The notes under the pieces: generated by a model
The model's input: the letters and a program-made list of their open reading frames with translations, nothing else
Databases searched by the model: none
Told to the model about the DNA's origin: nothing
Assembly: GCF_018688355.1 (NCBI RefSeq)
Contig: NZ_CP061317.1
Span: forward strand, 310,001 to 374,000
DNA length: 64,000 nucleotides
Direction: 5' to 3'
DNA from: Polynucleobacter sp. AP-Elch-400A-B2
GTDB taxonomy: Bacteria; Pseudomonadota; Gammaproteobacteria; Burkholderiales; Burkholderiaceae
Shown: in pieces, positions 33,941 to 42,741 of the stretch
Numbering within the stretch: the stretch's first letter is position 1
How the letters are laid out: each line of letters starts with the position of its first letter
Translations under genes and position numbers: made by a program

Positions 33941-34819
33941 ATGGAAATGTTTGCACAAATCCTCTCCAGCGGTATAGCGGTCGGCATGATCTATGCGGTC
34001 ATTGCTTTCGGCTTTCAGCTGACTTTTGCTACTTCTGGCACGTTGAATTTCGGTCAAGGCGAGGCCTTAATGTTGGGCGCCTTGGTTGGCCTTACCTGTG
34101 TTGACATGCTCGGTATGAACTACTGGCTCATGATTCCAATAGTCTGCCTTTTCGGAATGGTGCAAGGTGGCTTCGTTGAGCTGATTGGTGTGCGTCCTGC
34201 GATTAAGATTAAGTCTGAGTTCGGTTGGATTATGTCCACGATCGCACTGGGCATTATTTTCAAAAACGTCGCTGAAAATATTTGGGGACGTGATGCATTG
34301 CCATTTCCATCCCCGCTACCAATGGAGCCAATGGAATTCCTTGGGGCAAACATTTTGCCAATGGAAATCTTGGTTGTAGTTGGCGCCTTAGTCATGATGT
34401 TGTTAGTGGAGTTCTTTAACCGTAAAACAATTTACGGTAAAGCGGTTGTCGCAACAGCAAACGATCGCGATGCTGCTGGCTTAATGGGTATTAATACCAG
34501 TTTGGTAATTACCTTCTCATATGCACTTTCATCCTTAACTGCTGCCTTTGCGGGTGTACTGATTGCGCCGTTGACATTAACCGGCGCTGCTATGGGCGGC
34601 GCTTTGGGTTTAAAAGCATTTGCAGTGGCCATTATTGGCGGCCTCTCAAGTGGTATGGGAATCATTGTGGGTGGTTTGATTCTTGGAATTGTTGAGACTG
34701 CTACAGGCTTTTATATTTCTACTGGCTACAAAGACGTACCAGGCTTGATCTTGCTCTTATTAGTGCTTGCATTTAAGCCATCCGGTCTCTTTGGTAAAAC
34801 TGCAATCAAGAAAGTTTAA
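33941..34819 (+). CDS. livH: Branched-chain amino-acid ABC permease LivH
   Basis: A 292-residue inner-membrane permease with about eight helices. It has the LivH-type N-terminus (QILSSGIAVGMIYAVIAFGF), then TLNFGQGEALMLGA and the EAA-like cytoplasmic loop with NDRDAAGLMGINTS. It forms the translocation channel with LivM. It starts 51 bases after the hairpin and is followed two bases later by the livM-livG fusion, so those genes are one transcript. Confidence 0.9.
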   Translation: MEMFAQILSSGIAVGMIYAVIAFGFQLTFATSGTLNFGQGEALMLGALVGLTCVDMLGMNYWLMIPIVCLFGMVQGGFVELIGVRPAIKIKSEFGWIMSTIALGIIFKNVAENIWGRDALPFPSPLPMEPMEFLGANILPMEILVVVGALVMMLLVEFFNRKTIYGKAVVATANDRDAAGLMGINTSLVITFSYALSSLTAAFAGVLIAPLTLTGAAMGGALGLKAFAVAIIGGLSSGMGIIVGGLILGIVETATGFYISTGYKDVPGLILLLLVLAFKPSGLFGKTAIKKV

Positions 34820-34821
34820 TA

Positions 34822-36750
34822 ATGAAATCGAAGTCTCTATTACCTCTATTAATTGCAATTGTTGGCTTATTTAGCCTACCTTTATTTATCAGTAATCCGT
34901 ACTACATTCACTTGATAGAAACGATTCTGATTTACACCATTCTCTTGTATGGCTTAGATATTGTGGTGGGTTACGTTGGTCAAGTTTCTTTGGGCCACGC
35001 TGCCTTGTTCGGAATTGGTTCGTACACCGCCGGTGTATTGTTTTTCCACTTCGGCACTCCAATTTGGCTGACCTTGCCAGCATCAATCGTTGTCACAGCG
35101 ATCTTTGGCGGAATCTTGGCCCTGCCTGCACTAAAAGTGATTGGACCTTATTTAGCCATGGTGACCTTGGCATTTGGAACAATTGCCCAGATCTTAATTA
35201 ACGAAATGACATGGCTCACAGAAGGCCCATTAGGAATCAAAATTCCTAAGCCTGATTTGATGGGCGCTCCCATGTCAAAGGCACAGTTTTTCTGGTTGGT
35301 CTGTATTGTTTTGATTGTTGCGATGGTGGTGGTTGACCGTTTTGTTAAATCCCAGATGGGCCGTGCTTTTGAGGCCTTACGTGATAGTCCGGTGGCTTGC
35401 GACTGTATGGGTGTCTCGGTTTATCGCTACAAAGTCATTGCGTTCGTAATTAGTGCTGGCTTTGCTGGCCTGGCTGGTTGCTTGTATGCCTACTCGGAGC
35501 AATATATCTCCCCAAATACCTACAACAATGAATTAGCTGTTCTCTTCTTGTTGGCAGTCATTATGGGTGGTCGTAAGTCTCGCTTGGGTGCATTACTAGG
35601 CGCGGCCATTATTGTTCTGCTACCTAAACTTCTCGACGATATTAATTTATTCCGTATTGTTGCTTCTACGATCGCGATCGTAGTTGCAGTTGGTGCGGCT
35701 ATGGCCCTCTCCAAGAAAGTCACCACACCAAGACGCGTGATGGTGCCTTTGGCAGGAGTAGTTGGTCTAGCAGCATTCTCATTCTGGTTAGACAGAATCT
35801 CCGATTGGCGTTTGAGTATTTTCGGATTCATGATTTTGTTGGTGGTGTATTACCTTCAAAACGGTATCGTTGGTTTTGCGAAGAGCTTCTACCAATCCAT
35901 CGTCGGTAAAACAGTCACCACCCGTGGTGAAAAAGCAGACGCAATTGATGATTCAATCAGCTTCATTAGCGCAGTCAACAATCAAAATGCAGGCACTGAG
36001 CTTCTTAAGGTTGACTCTGTGCTGATGCAGTTTGGCGGTTTGAAGGCCTTGAACAATGTGGATCTCAGCATCAAGCGCGGAACCATTCACGGCTTGATCG
36101 GACCAAACGGCTCCGGAAAGAGCACCATGATGAACGTCCTTACTGGTATCTATCAGCCTACGGCTGGTAACGTGCTGTATGCCGGTGAAAGCGTAGTTGG
36201 TCGCACTTCCTCTGATATTGCCTTGTCTGGTATCGCACGTACCTTCCAAAACGTTCAGCTATTCGGTGAAATGACTGCCATCCAAAATATTTTGGTTGGC
36301 TTGCATCACACCTTTAAATCCAATATGTTGGAGATTGCGCTGAACTTGCCACGCTACAAAAAGGAATCGCAAGAAGCACATGCCCGCGCGATGGCCTTAT
36401 TGAAGTTTGTGGGCTTGGAAGATTTAGCGAATGAAGAGGCGCGTAATTTGCCATACGGTAAACAACGCTCTTTAGAGATTGCCCGCGCCTTGGCTTTGGA
36501 TCCAGAGCTGCTCTTGTTGGATGAGCCAGCTGCTGGTTTGACAGCTCCGGATATTAAAGAACTCTTGCGCATTATTCGCAAGATCCGCGATAGCGGTATT
36601 ACCTTCATCCTGATTGAGCATCATATGGATGTGGTGATGTCAGTCTGCGATACCGTCTCTGTATTGGACTTCGGTCAGAAGATTGCAGAAGGTAAACCAG
36701 CTGAAGTTCAGGCAGACGAGAAGGTGATTCATGCCTACTTGGGTACTTAA
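34822..36750 (+). CDS. livMG: LivM permease fused to LivG ATPase
   Basis: A 642-residue fusion of two Liv components. Residues 1-about 340 are a LivM permease (SLGHAALFGIGSYTAGVLF and EALRDSPVACDCMGV are family marks) with extra helices near 310-345. After a linker containing TRGEKADAIDDS, residues about 390-642 are the LivG ATPase. They show Walker A GPNGSGKST, the Q-loop region ARTFQNVQLFGEM, a signature variant LPYGKQRSLEIARALA, Walker B LLLLDEPAAGL, and the H-loop IEHHMDVV. In E. coli LivM and LivG are separate. The fusion fixes permease and ATPase one-to-one, with LivF as the partner ATPase. Confidence 0.9.
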   Translation: MKSKSLLPLLIAIVGLFSLPLFISNPYYIHLIETILIYTILLYGLDIVVGYVGQVSLGHAALFGIGSYTAGVLFFHFGTPIWLTLPASIVVTAIFGGILALPALKVIGPYLAMVTLAFGTIAQILINEMTWLTEGPLGIKIPKPDLMGAPMSKAQFFWLVCIVLIVAMVVVDRFVKSQMGRAFEALRDSPVACDCMGVSVYRYKVIAFVISAGFAGLAGCLYAYSEQYISPNTYNNELAVLFLLAVIMGGRKSRLGALLGAAIIVLLPKLLDDINLFRIVASTIAIVVAVGAAMALSKKVTTPRRVMVPLAGVVGLAAFSFWLDRISDWRLSIFGFMILLVVYYLQNGIVGFAKSFYQSIVGKTVTTRGEKADAIDDSISFISAVNNQNAGTELLKVDSVLMQFGGLKALNNVDLSIKRGTIHGLIGPNGSGKSTMMNVLTGIYQPTAGNVLYAGESVVGRTSSDIALSGIARTFQNVQLFGEMTAIQNILVGLHHTFKSNMLEIALNLPRYKKESQEAHARAMALLKFVGLEDLANEEARNLPYGKQRSLEIARALALDPELLLLDEPAAGLTAPDIKELLRIIRKIRDSGITFILIEHHMDVVMSVCDTVSVLDFGQKIAEGKPAEVQADEKVIHAYLGT

Positions 36751-36781
36751 TCACTAGAACCATATTGAATCGGTAAATACC

Positions 36782-37510
36782 ATGTTATCTATTAAGAATC
36801 TTGAAGCAGGCTACGGCAAAGTAAAAGTTCTGCACGGCATCAATATTGATGTTCCTAAAGGGCAGGTCATTACTTTGATCGGGTCAAACGGCGCTGGTAA
36901 AACAACTACTATGCGTGCCATTACCGGCATGATTAAACCAACCAGCGGTGAAGTTACCCTGGGCGGCGAAAAAATTGATGGTTACGACTCTCATAAAATC
37001 GCACGTCTTGGTTTGGCGCATAGCCCAGAAGGTCGTCGTGTATTTACGACGATGTCTGTGAATGACAATCTCCTGTTGGGGGCATTTCCACGTTTTACAG
37101 GCAGCCGTCCAAAAGGCGACATTAAGAACGATCTCGAGAGATCTCTCGAAATGTTCCCGCGCTTAAAAGAGCGTCGCAATCAATTGGCTGGAACATTGTC
37201 AGGTGGTGAGCAGCAGATGTTGGCGATGGCCCGTGCCGTGATGCTCAATCCAGAGATCATTCTCTTAGATGAGCCTTCAATGGGCTTGGCACCAATTTTG
37301 GTTGAGGAAGTTTTCAGAATTATTTCTAATCTCAAATCACAAGGTGTGACGATGTTATTGGTTGAACAGTTCGCTGCGGCGGCTTTGAAGGTTGCAGATT
37401 ACGGTTATGTTCTTGAGAACGGTAAGATTGCAACGCATGGCCCAGCTGATAAGTTAATGCATGATCCTGCTGTGAAAGCGGCTTACTTGGGTGGAGCTAG
37501 CAGCCACTAA
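36782..37510 (+). CDS. livF: Branched-chain amino-acid ABC ATPase LivF
   Basis: A 242-residue ABC ATPase that pairs with the LivG domain of the upstream fusion. It has Walker A IGSNGAGKTTTMRAITG (about 32-48), Q-loop region, signature LSGGEQQMLAMARA (about 138-151), Walker B IILLDEPSMGLAP and H-loop VEQFAAAAL. The typical LivF motif AHSPEGRRVFTTMSVNDNL is present. It is the last gene of the liv set; a strong terminator follows. Confidence 0.92.
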   Translation: MLSIKNLEAGYGKVKVLHGINIDVPKGQVITLIGSNGAGKTTTMRAITGMIKPTSGEVTLGGEKIDGYDSHKIARLGLAHSPEGRRVFTTMSVNDNLLLGAFPRFTGSRPKGDIKNDLERSLEMFPRLKERRNQLAGTLSGGEQQMLAMARAVMLNPEIILLDEPSMGLAPILVEEVFRIISNLKSQGVTMLLVEQFAAAALKVADYGYVLENGKIATHGPADKLMHDPAVKAAYLGGASSH

Positions 37511-37533
37511 GATTGGGCAGCACTATGTTATTC

Positions 37534-37559
37534 AAAAGCCCTCGAAAGAGGGCTTTTTC
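37534..37559 (+). terminator. Intrinsic terminator after livF
   Basis: AAAAGCCCTC and GAGGGCTTTTT enclose a GAAA tetraloop at 37534-37558, followed by a T-run. This is a compact, strong hairpin. Confidence 0.9.
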
Positions 37560-37614
37560 TATTGGTGACTAAACCAGCTCTTTAACTCTCTAGTTTTGAA
37601 TTAGTAAGATAGCC

Positions 37615-38439
37615 TCACAGATTCAAACTTAGCATGCTTTTAATTAGCAGGCTAATAGCAATGATGAGGGAGAAGATCGAGAAAATGAGTTGGGTATGCG
37701 GCCCACTTAATTTTTTACCCACTAGCAGCCCAATCAATAGCCCGCCTAAGGCAGCAAGTGCAAAAGGCGCAGCAACGAAGATATTTAAGCTCCCGCTAAC
37801 TGCCGAGAATATTGCCCCACCACCAGTGATGATGGCCAGCACTCCCAGCGAGGTGGCAACGATTGATTTGATAGGTAAGTCGGTATAACGCTTCAGTGCA
37901 GGCACGATGATAAAGCCACCACCAACACCCAATAGACCAGATAGGAAGCCTGCAATACTACCAGCGAGCATAAGGGCGCGAGCACAAGGCAGGGTCCACT
38001 GGAGTTTCCCAATAGTAGGGTTGATGAGGCAGGGCGGAGGCTTTCTATTTTCTTCTGGGATGCCCTTAATCTGATTGCGAGCCTGGCTTAACAAACGAAT
38101 AGCAACAAATAACAAGATGAGGCTAAACAGAATCTGTAAGGGCGCATTCGGAATCTGAGGCGCAAGCCAAAGCCCTAGTGGCGATAGCGCTAAACCAAAG
38201 ATCGCCATAAAACCTGCTGCTTTATAGCGCAAGATCTTATTTTTGAGACCCAGAATGGCGCCAATAGTAGAAGCTAGGGCAACTGCACATAGGGCAATTG
38301 GGGCTGCCTCTGTAATGGATAGCCCCAGAAAGAAAACTAAGAGGGGTACTGACAAAATTCCACCCCCTGCGCCAGTGAGACCCATGAGGATGCCAACTAG
38401 AGTGCCTAGTGCTGGGCTGATGAGCGTTGAGTAATCCAT
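37615..38439 (-). CDS. TauE/SafE-family sulfite or sulfur-anion exporter
   Basis: A 274-residue membrane protein with about eight helices and the repeated TauE/SafE glycine motif (GLTGAGGGILSVPLLVFFLG near the N-terminus, GLLGVGGGFIIVPAL in the second half). Members export sulfite, sulfonates or sulfide-derived anions. It is divergent from a persulfide-dioxygenase-like gene and an SqrR-like repressor, which supports a role in removing sulfite formed by sulfide oxidation. A shared AT-rich region with an imperfect palindrome separates the two genes. Confidence 0.85.
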   Translation of the reverse strand: MDYSTLISPALGTLVGILMGLTGAGGGILSVPLLVFFLGLSITEAAPIALCAVALASTIGAILGLKNKILRYKAAGFMAIFGLALSPLGLWLAPQIPNAPLQILFSLILLFVAIRLLSQARNQIKGIPEENRKPPPCLINPTIGKLQWTLPCARALMLAGSIAGFLSGLLGVGGGFIIVPALKRYTDLPIKSIVATSLGVLAIITGGGAIFSAVSGSLNIFVAAPFALAALGGLLIGLLVGKKLSGPHTQLIFSIFSLIIAISLLIKSMLSLNL

Positions 38440-38456
38440 TGCAATTTATTTTATAT

Positions 38457-38483
38457 TAATATAGTATATAAATATATATATTA
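38457..38483. promoter_or_regulatory. AT-rich imperfect palindrome in the shared tauE / persulfide-hydrolase promoter
   Basis: A 27-base dyad with perfect 7-base arms (TAATATA at 38457-38463 and its complement at 38477-38483) lies between divergent starts. It is a candidate operator for the ArsR-family repressor encoded just downstream. Confidence 0.4.
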
Positions 38484-38505
38484 TTTAGGTACCCGAAAGA
38501 ATCAA

Positions 38506-39378
38506 TTGACGACAAAGCCCACCCCATTGATAAAAGACTTTTTTGACCCAGAAACCTGGACCTATACCTATGTGGTCTATGAGGATGAGGGAAGTCCATG
38601 CGTCATCATCGACTCTGTCTTGAACTATGACCCTAAATCAGGCAGGACTGGCACCAAGTCTGCTGATGAGGTGATTACCTTTATTAAGAAGCACCAGCTC
38701 CAAGTGGATTGGATCCTAGAGACCCATGCTCATGCAGACCATTTAACGGCTGCCCCTTATTTACAAAGTCACTTAGGTGGCAAGTTGGTGATCGGGGATC
38801 ACATTACCAATGTGCAGGCGGTATTTAAAGACGTCTTTAATCTAGATGATCACTTTAAAACGGACGGCGCTCAATTTGATCGCTTGGTAAAAGAAGGCGA
38901 ATCGCTTGCTTTCGGAAACCTCTCCTTAAAGGCGCTCTTTGTGCCGGGTCACACACCTGCTTGTATGGCTTATGAAATCGGCGATGCCATCTTTGTGGGC
39001 GATACCCTGTTTATGCCAGATGTAGGTACAGCTCGTTGTGATTTTCCTGGTGGTGATGCGAAGACGCTCTATCAATCTATTCAACAGATTTTGTCTTATC
39101 CTGACCAGACTAAGTTGTATATGTGCCATGACTATCCTCCAAATAATCGACCTGCAACTGGCGTGAGTACTGTTGCTGATGAAAAGGCAAATAATATTCA
39201 TGTGCATGATGGGGTGACTGAAGTGCAATTTGTGGAAATGCGCACTACACGAGATAACACCTTAGAGATGCCAACACTCATCTTGCCTTCTATTCAGGTC
39301 AATATACGGGCTGGACATTTTCCTGATGCCGATAGCAATGGAGTCTCGTATTTAAAGATTCCTTTGAATGCGCTCTGA
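38506..39378 (+). CDS. Metallo-beta-lactamase-fold hydrolase, persulfide dioxygenase-like (ETHE1/Blh)
   Basis: A 290-residue MBL-fold protein. DPETWTYTYVVYED and the motif ETHAHADHLTAAPYL (HxHxDH about residues 72-77), VPGHTPACMAYEIGD, and FVGDTLFMPDVGTARCDFPGGDA match the Blh/ETHE1 branch, which oxidises glutathione persulfide to sulfite using one non-haem iron. The LYMCHDYPPNNR segment is also typical. Start is TTG 38506 with GAAAGA upstream. Next to a TauE exporter and an SqrR-like repressor, it is best read as a sulfide-detoxification enzyme. Confidence 0.83.
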   Translation: MTTKPTPLIKDFFDPETWTYTYVVYEDEGSPCVIIDSVLNYDPKSGRTGTKSADEVITFIKKHQLQVDWILETHAHADHLTAAPYLQSHLGGKLVIGDHITNVQAVFKDVFNLDDHFKTDGAQFDRLVKEGESLAFGNLSLKALFVPGHTPACMAYEIGDAIFVGDTLFMPDVGTARCDFPGGDAKTLYQSIQQILSYPDQTKLYMCHDYPPNNRPATGVSTVADEKANNIHVHDGVTEVQFVEMRTTRDNTLEMPTLILPSIQVNIRAGHFPDADSNGVSYLKIPLNAL

Positions 39379-39391
39379 TCAGAGAATAACC

Positions 39392-39709
39392 ATGAATATG
39401 CCTATCTCCAAAGCAGAATTAAAGAAGATACAGTCATCCGCAGATGATGCCTGCAAGCTCATGAAGGTCCTATCAAACCGAGATCGGATGATGCTCTTAT
39501 GTGAAATCGGTCAAGCAGAAAAATGTGTTGGTGAGTTAGAGGCGGCACTAGATTTGCATCAGCCTACTCTCTCGCAGCAACTTACCGTATTGCGTAAAGA
39601 AAAGCTGGTTAAAACGCGTAGAGAAGGAAAGCAAATTTATTACACCCTATCTAGTGAGGTTGCTGTCGCAGTGATGAGTTTGCTATACAAGCATTTCTGT
39701 AAGAAGTAA
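39392..39709 (+). CDS. ArsR-family repressor of the SqrR/BigR sulfide-sensing type
   Basis: A 105-residue winged-helix repressor. The recognition region is HQPTLSQQLTVLRKEKLV and the wing is TRREGKQIYYTL. From ATG 39392, Cys37 (MLLCEIG) and Cys103 (KHFCKK) are 66 residues apart and in the same structural places as the persulfide-sensing dithiol pair of SqrR/BigR. Two further Cys (21 and 45) lie in the N-terminal half. It should release DNA on per- or polysulfide exposure, inducing the adjacent hydrolase and TauE genes. The open frame also has an earlier ATG at 39368 inside the hydrolase gene; 39392 has the better spacing from AGAGAATAA. Confidence 0.85.
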   Translation: MNMPISKAELKKIQSSADDACKLMKVLSNRDRMMLLCEIGQAEKCVGELEAALDLHQPTLSQQLTVLRKEKLVKTRREGKQIYYTLSSEVAVAVMSLLYKHFCKK

Positions 39710-39742
39710 TCATTCTTTAATCGTTTTCAAAGGGAGTTCAAT

Positions 39743-39928
39743 ATGAAATGTAACGTCGGCGGTATCGATCGTATTTTAAGAATCTCAGTAGGCATTGTGC
39801 TAGTTGCACTTGCAGCTAACGGTATCGTAGGTTGGTGGGGTTGGCTCGGACTCATCCCTATGGCTACTGGTATTTTCCGTTTCTGCCCAGCCTACTTATT
39901 ACTGGGAAATAATTTTTGCTCTAAGTGA
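39743..39928 (+). CDS. DUF2892 small inner-membrane protein
   Basis: A 61-residue protein with one or two hydrophobic helices, matching DUF2892 (the membrane part of YgaP-like rhodanese proteins): MKCNVGGIDRILRISVGIVL and the end FRFCPAYLLLGNNFCSK with Cys residues. AAAGGGAG precedes the ATG. DUF2892 proteins occur in sulfur-handling operons. It shares this unit with the persulfide hydrolase and sulfide sensor. Confidence 0.9.
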   Translation: MKCNVGGIDRILRISVGIVLVALAANGIVGWWGWLGLIPMATGIFRFCPAYLLLGNNFCSK

Positions 39929-39945
39929 GCACCGCAAGTTTTGAT

Positions 39946-39986
39946 TAAGACATATTGAGATCAAGTGACTCAATATGTCTTATTTT
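39946..39986 (+). terminator. Intrinsic terminator after the DUF2892 gene
   Basis: A perfect 14-bp stem (TAAGACATATTGAG at 39946-39959, complement at 39969-39982) with a 9-base loop is followed by TTTTG. It lies between convergent genes and may serve both. Confidence 0.8.
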
Positions 39987-39990
39987 GTAT

Positions 39991-40416
39991 TTAAGACGGT
40001 AGTTTTTTAGCATAGACACCGTGCAGCAGAAAGATAGCAAAGAAGACAATACCAATCATCCAGTGGGTTGCAATGACCCCATCCCGAATTTCTGTAGGGC
40101 CGTAGTACAACATGGCGCCCGATACTAATAAGAGGGCTAAAAAAGCCAATTGACTTAAGCCGCTCCATAGCTTTCTCTTGGACTTCAGGCCCGCTTTCAA
40201 ATGAAAGGGTAAGACTGAGCCTAGAGCCATCGTAGCCAATATGGCAGCAATGCCGTGCCATGCCAATACTGAATGGGTTCCCAAGACAGCTCGTTCAATA
40301 TGGAATTCATGACCAAGTAAATAAACTGTCCCAGTGAGGGAGCAACTCAATATACCGATTTGAACAAAGTGTTTTTGCCATACTGGCATCTTGCCAAGGC
40401 GATTTGTATTCTTCAT
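39991..40416 (-). CDS. His-rich four-helix membrane protein, putative cytochrome b-like partner
   Basis: A 141-residue protein with four predicted membrane helices (about 19-36, 47-68, 88-105 and 115-133). His48 and His54 are in the second helix and His118 and His132 in or beside the fourth, a layout suited to two b-type haems. I cannot assign it firmly; it resembles the DUF4405-like cytochromes that accompany flavinylated proteins. The ATG at 40416 overlaps the apbE stop (ATGA), so I reject the longer frame to 40470. As the last gene of the Fur-controlled unit it could carry electrons across the membrane to the FMN-binding protein. Confidence 0.6.
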   Translation of the reverse strand: MKNTNRLGKMPVWQKHFVQIGILSCSLTGTVYLLGHEFHIERAVLGTHSVLAWHGIAAILATMALGSVLPFHLKAGLKSKRKLWSGLSQLAFLALLLVSGAMLYYGPTEIRDGVIATHWMIGIVFFAIFLLHGVYAKKLPS

Positions 40417-41240
40417 AGGGATTGGGAATTGGGGATGCAGATTGCTTGGGCAGAAAAGTGACTTAAGCAAGGATGGTGAGTATTTCTGGAAATACTCACC
40501 ACCTTAGTTAAGGCGTCTGCGTAGACACATCTAGTGGCGACTACTGAGTAAGACTCTGAAAACTCAATATGACCTTGATTCAGGGGGTTCACCATAAAGC
40601 TCTTTGAGCTGCTACTACGGTTTGCAAAGTAGAGACTGCTAGTGGCAATCGCACCTGCTGACATGCTACCAATCTGGATGAGTTCATGCGGTTTAGATGG
40701 ATTGCGGATTTGAATAGCTTGAGATCGACCCCCGAATATGCGGATATCCCCGCCCGCGTTGACTGATCCAGCTTGGACGCCATTAGCAAGTAAAGCTTCA
40801 ACGGCTTTATCTACTGCGTAGCCTTTGGCAATGCCGCCAAGATCAAGGCAAAGTGGTAGTGACGATCGAACCAAGGAGAGTTCAATAAATTGGAGATCTT
40901 CAATGCCTCCAAATGAGCAATCATTGAGGGTGTGATGCCTTGGGAGTAGGCCTGCCTCCACTAGACGATGACCAACTCCACAATTAAATACACCTTGGGA
41001 TTGGAGGTAAACCTCTTTTGCAATCCTGAGAACTTCAGCTGTCCAAGGGTGAATCCGAACAGGTTTGAAATAGGATCTAGCATTGATCTGGGAAAGCTCG
41101 CTATCAGGATTATGAAAGCCCATCAAAGATTGCACTTTTTCAATAGCTAAAAAAGCCTCATCTAGTGCTTTTAATGGGGGTGATGGATCTTCAATCCTAA
41201 TTTCTACGAAGGTGCCTAAAAGTGGCTTGCAACGAATCAT
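40413..41240 (-). CDS. apbE: ApbE-type FAD:protein FMN transferase
   Basis: A 275-residue flavin transferase that links FMN covalently to a Ser or Thr on extracytoplasmic proteins. Family marks are the N-terminal GTFVEIRI, the metal- and FAD-binding LDLGGIAKGYAVDKAVEAL and SVNAGGDIRIFGG. No clear lipoprotein or export signal is seen at the chosen ATG, so location is uncertain. It overlaps the FMN-binding protein gene upstream by ATGA and the membrane protein gene downstream by ATGA. The adjacent FMN-binding protein is the obvious substrate. Confidence 0.9.
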   Translation of the reverse strand: MIRCKPLLGTFVEIRIEDPSPPLKALDEAFLAIEKVQSLMGFHNPDSELSQINARSYFKPVRIHPWTAEVLRIAKEVYLQSQGVFNCGVGHRLVEAGLLPRHHTLNDCSFGGIEDLQFIELSLVRSSLPLCLDLGGIAKGYAVDKAVEALLANGVQAGSVNAGGDIRIFGGRSQAIQIRNPSKPHELIQIGSMSAGAIATSSLYFANRSSSSKSFMVNPLNQGHIEFSESYSVVATRCVYADALTKVVSISRNTHHPCLSHFSAQAICIPNSQSL

Positions 41241-41791
41241 TTTGCTTTTAGGCTTAAGGTCTGATTTTTTAAGGCGATCTCATATAAGACCGCAACCCGC
41301 TTTACGCCATCAGTCAGATGTTTACAGGAGAGAGTGGCGCCACCAATATTCTGGATATCTTGATTAAGTTTAATGGGGTCCGCAGCCGTCTTTCCGACAA
41401 ACTGCTTACGCCAGTTGGCTTCTGCTACTTCGTATCCGTAAGATTCAACGTATTCTAGAATCTCAATTCCAGTTACTGCGCCCGATGGATTGAGTGCAAC
41501 TGCGTAAGTAATCATTTCATGTTTACCGACTACCTCATCTACGATGAACCAGCTTCCGTCAGTCGCCCTCCAAATTCGGTCTCCTTGAAAGGGGTGTCGA
41601 ATACTCGAAGCTGAGCGCATTTTGTCTTGCAGCTCATCGGTGATGATCATGGGATTTTTAACAAGCGATTTATTGGGTAGCAGTATCTTTTGAGCTTGTT
41701 CAATCGATACATAAATCTTGGCCTGTGCAATGATTGGTGCGGTTGTCATAGTTAAACCAATGATGAATAGGGGGTTAGGTTTCCAGTTCAT
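41237..41791 (-). CDS. FMN-binding (NqrC/RnfG-like) domain protein
   Basis: A 184-residue protein with an N-terminal signal-like hydrophobic segment (about 8-24) and an FMN-binding domain. The flavinylation site aligns with NqrC/RnfG as IGGATLSCKH, giving Ser155 as acceptor; the usual upstream Asp and Ser are replaced by Gln147 and Gly150, so the motif is slightly degenerate. It would hold covalent FMN in the periplasm. It sits between an outer-membrane protein gene and apbE in a Fur-box-controlled operon, consistent with an electron carrier for iron reduction, which is inference. Confidence 0.82.
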   Translation of the reverse strand: MNWKPNPLFIIGLTMTTAPIIAQAKIYVSIEQAQKILLPNKSLVKNPMIITDELQDKMRSASSIRHPFQGDRIWRATDGSWFIVDEVVGKHEMITYAVALNPSGAVTGIEILEYVESYGYEVAEANWRKQFVGKTAADPIKLNQDIQNIGGATLSCKHLTDGVKRVAVLYEIALKNQTLSLKAK

Positions 41792-41801
41792 ATTTATTTC
41801 A

Positions 41802-42716
41802 TTAGTTCAGAGGGAATCCAACTTTGACGATAAATTCATTCACTGAATGACTATCCCAAACACGCGCATTTGAGCATTCGGCTTCTCCACCACCCATACA
41901 GGTGCCACCTTTAAGTTGATAGCGCCAAGCACCCGTTACCCACCAGTCCTTAGCGGCGTAGTGCATATTGGGCCCCACAAAAGTGGCACGTTGGACTTGA
42001 TTGCGTAAATTCAATTCTGAGTAGTCATTGTGGAAACGTGCCTCAACACCGGCAGACCATTTAGGTGCAAATCGATAGCTCGCGCCCACAAGGAAGTCGA
42101 GCATCGATTCTGGTACGTTGCCATTTTCAATAAACTTTAAGCGTTCATTCGCTACAACTACGTTACCTGCCAAAATTAAACGATCATCAATGAAATTCGA
42201 TTGCAATAGTAGGCGCGCTTCAATTTCATTTTTATTTCTACCAATAGTTGGCTCTAAATAGAGACCGACACCAACGGGTGATGTCACTGGATTAGTAAGT
42301 CGATAAATTGCTTCTAGTGATCCACCCTCAATGCCACTTTTTCTGTAGGGAGTGGCTGGGTCATGGCTAGATGGCACCCCATACCCACCTGTACAGCTTG
42401 GGCTATCGCCACAAGCTTCTGAGTTGGTGTAATTCTGACTCGCGCTGGTGTAGTAGGAATTAATGTAGCCAGCAATTTGTAAATCATTGGTCAGACCGTA
42501 CTCCAACTCGGTTCTAGCTGTCCACGCATCGTAGGTGCCGGCAGCTTGTTGTTTATTGAGTTGTAAGCGTTGTTCAAACTCGAGTTTTCCTTTGGGTTGC
42601 AGGTCGAGGGTGTAAATCCAACCAAATGCACCTTCGCCCGCATTGGCGAATGAGAAGTGCAGGGCTGTGGCTAAGAGGATGCTAAAGGCAACAAGTCTTT
42701 TGATAGTCATTTTCAT
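41802..42716 (-). CDS. Outer-membrane beta-barrel protein (DUF6662-like)
   Basis: A 304-residue exported protein: signal peptide (hydrophobic LVAFSILLATALHFSFANAG) followed by GEGAFGWIYTLDLQPKGKLEFEQR, which resembles DUF6662-type proteins, and then alternating hydrophobic strands ending in a C-terminal aromatic region (FIVKVGFPLN) typical of barrels. The sequence has two short Cys-containing loops. Its function is unknown. It is the first gene of a four-gene operon with FMN-binding protein, ApbE and a His-rich membrane protein, and two Fur-type boxes lie upstream. Confidence 0.7.
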   Translation of the reverse strand: MKMTIKRLVAFSILLATALHFSFANAGEGAFGWIYTLDLQPKGKLEFEQRLQLNKQQAAGTYDAWTARTELEYGLTNDLQIAGYINSYYTSASQNYTNSEACGDSPSCTGGYGVPSSHDPATPYRKSGIEGGSLEAIYRLTNPVTSPVGVGLYLEPTIGRNKNEIEARLLLQSNFIDDRLILAGNVVVANERLKFIENGNVPESMLDFLVGASYRFAPKWSAGVEARFHNDYSELNLRNQVQRATFVGPNMHYAAKDWWVTGAWRYQLKGGTCMGGGEAECSNARVWDSHSVNEFIVKVGFPLN

Positions 42717-42741
42717 GGTCTAGTGGGGTGGTCAATAAAAG

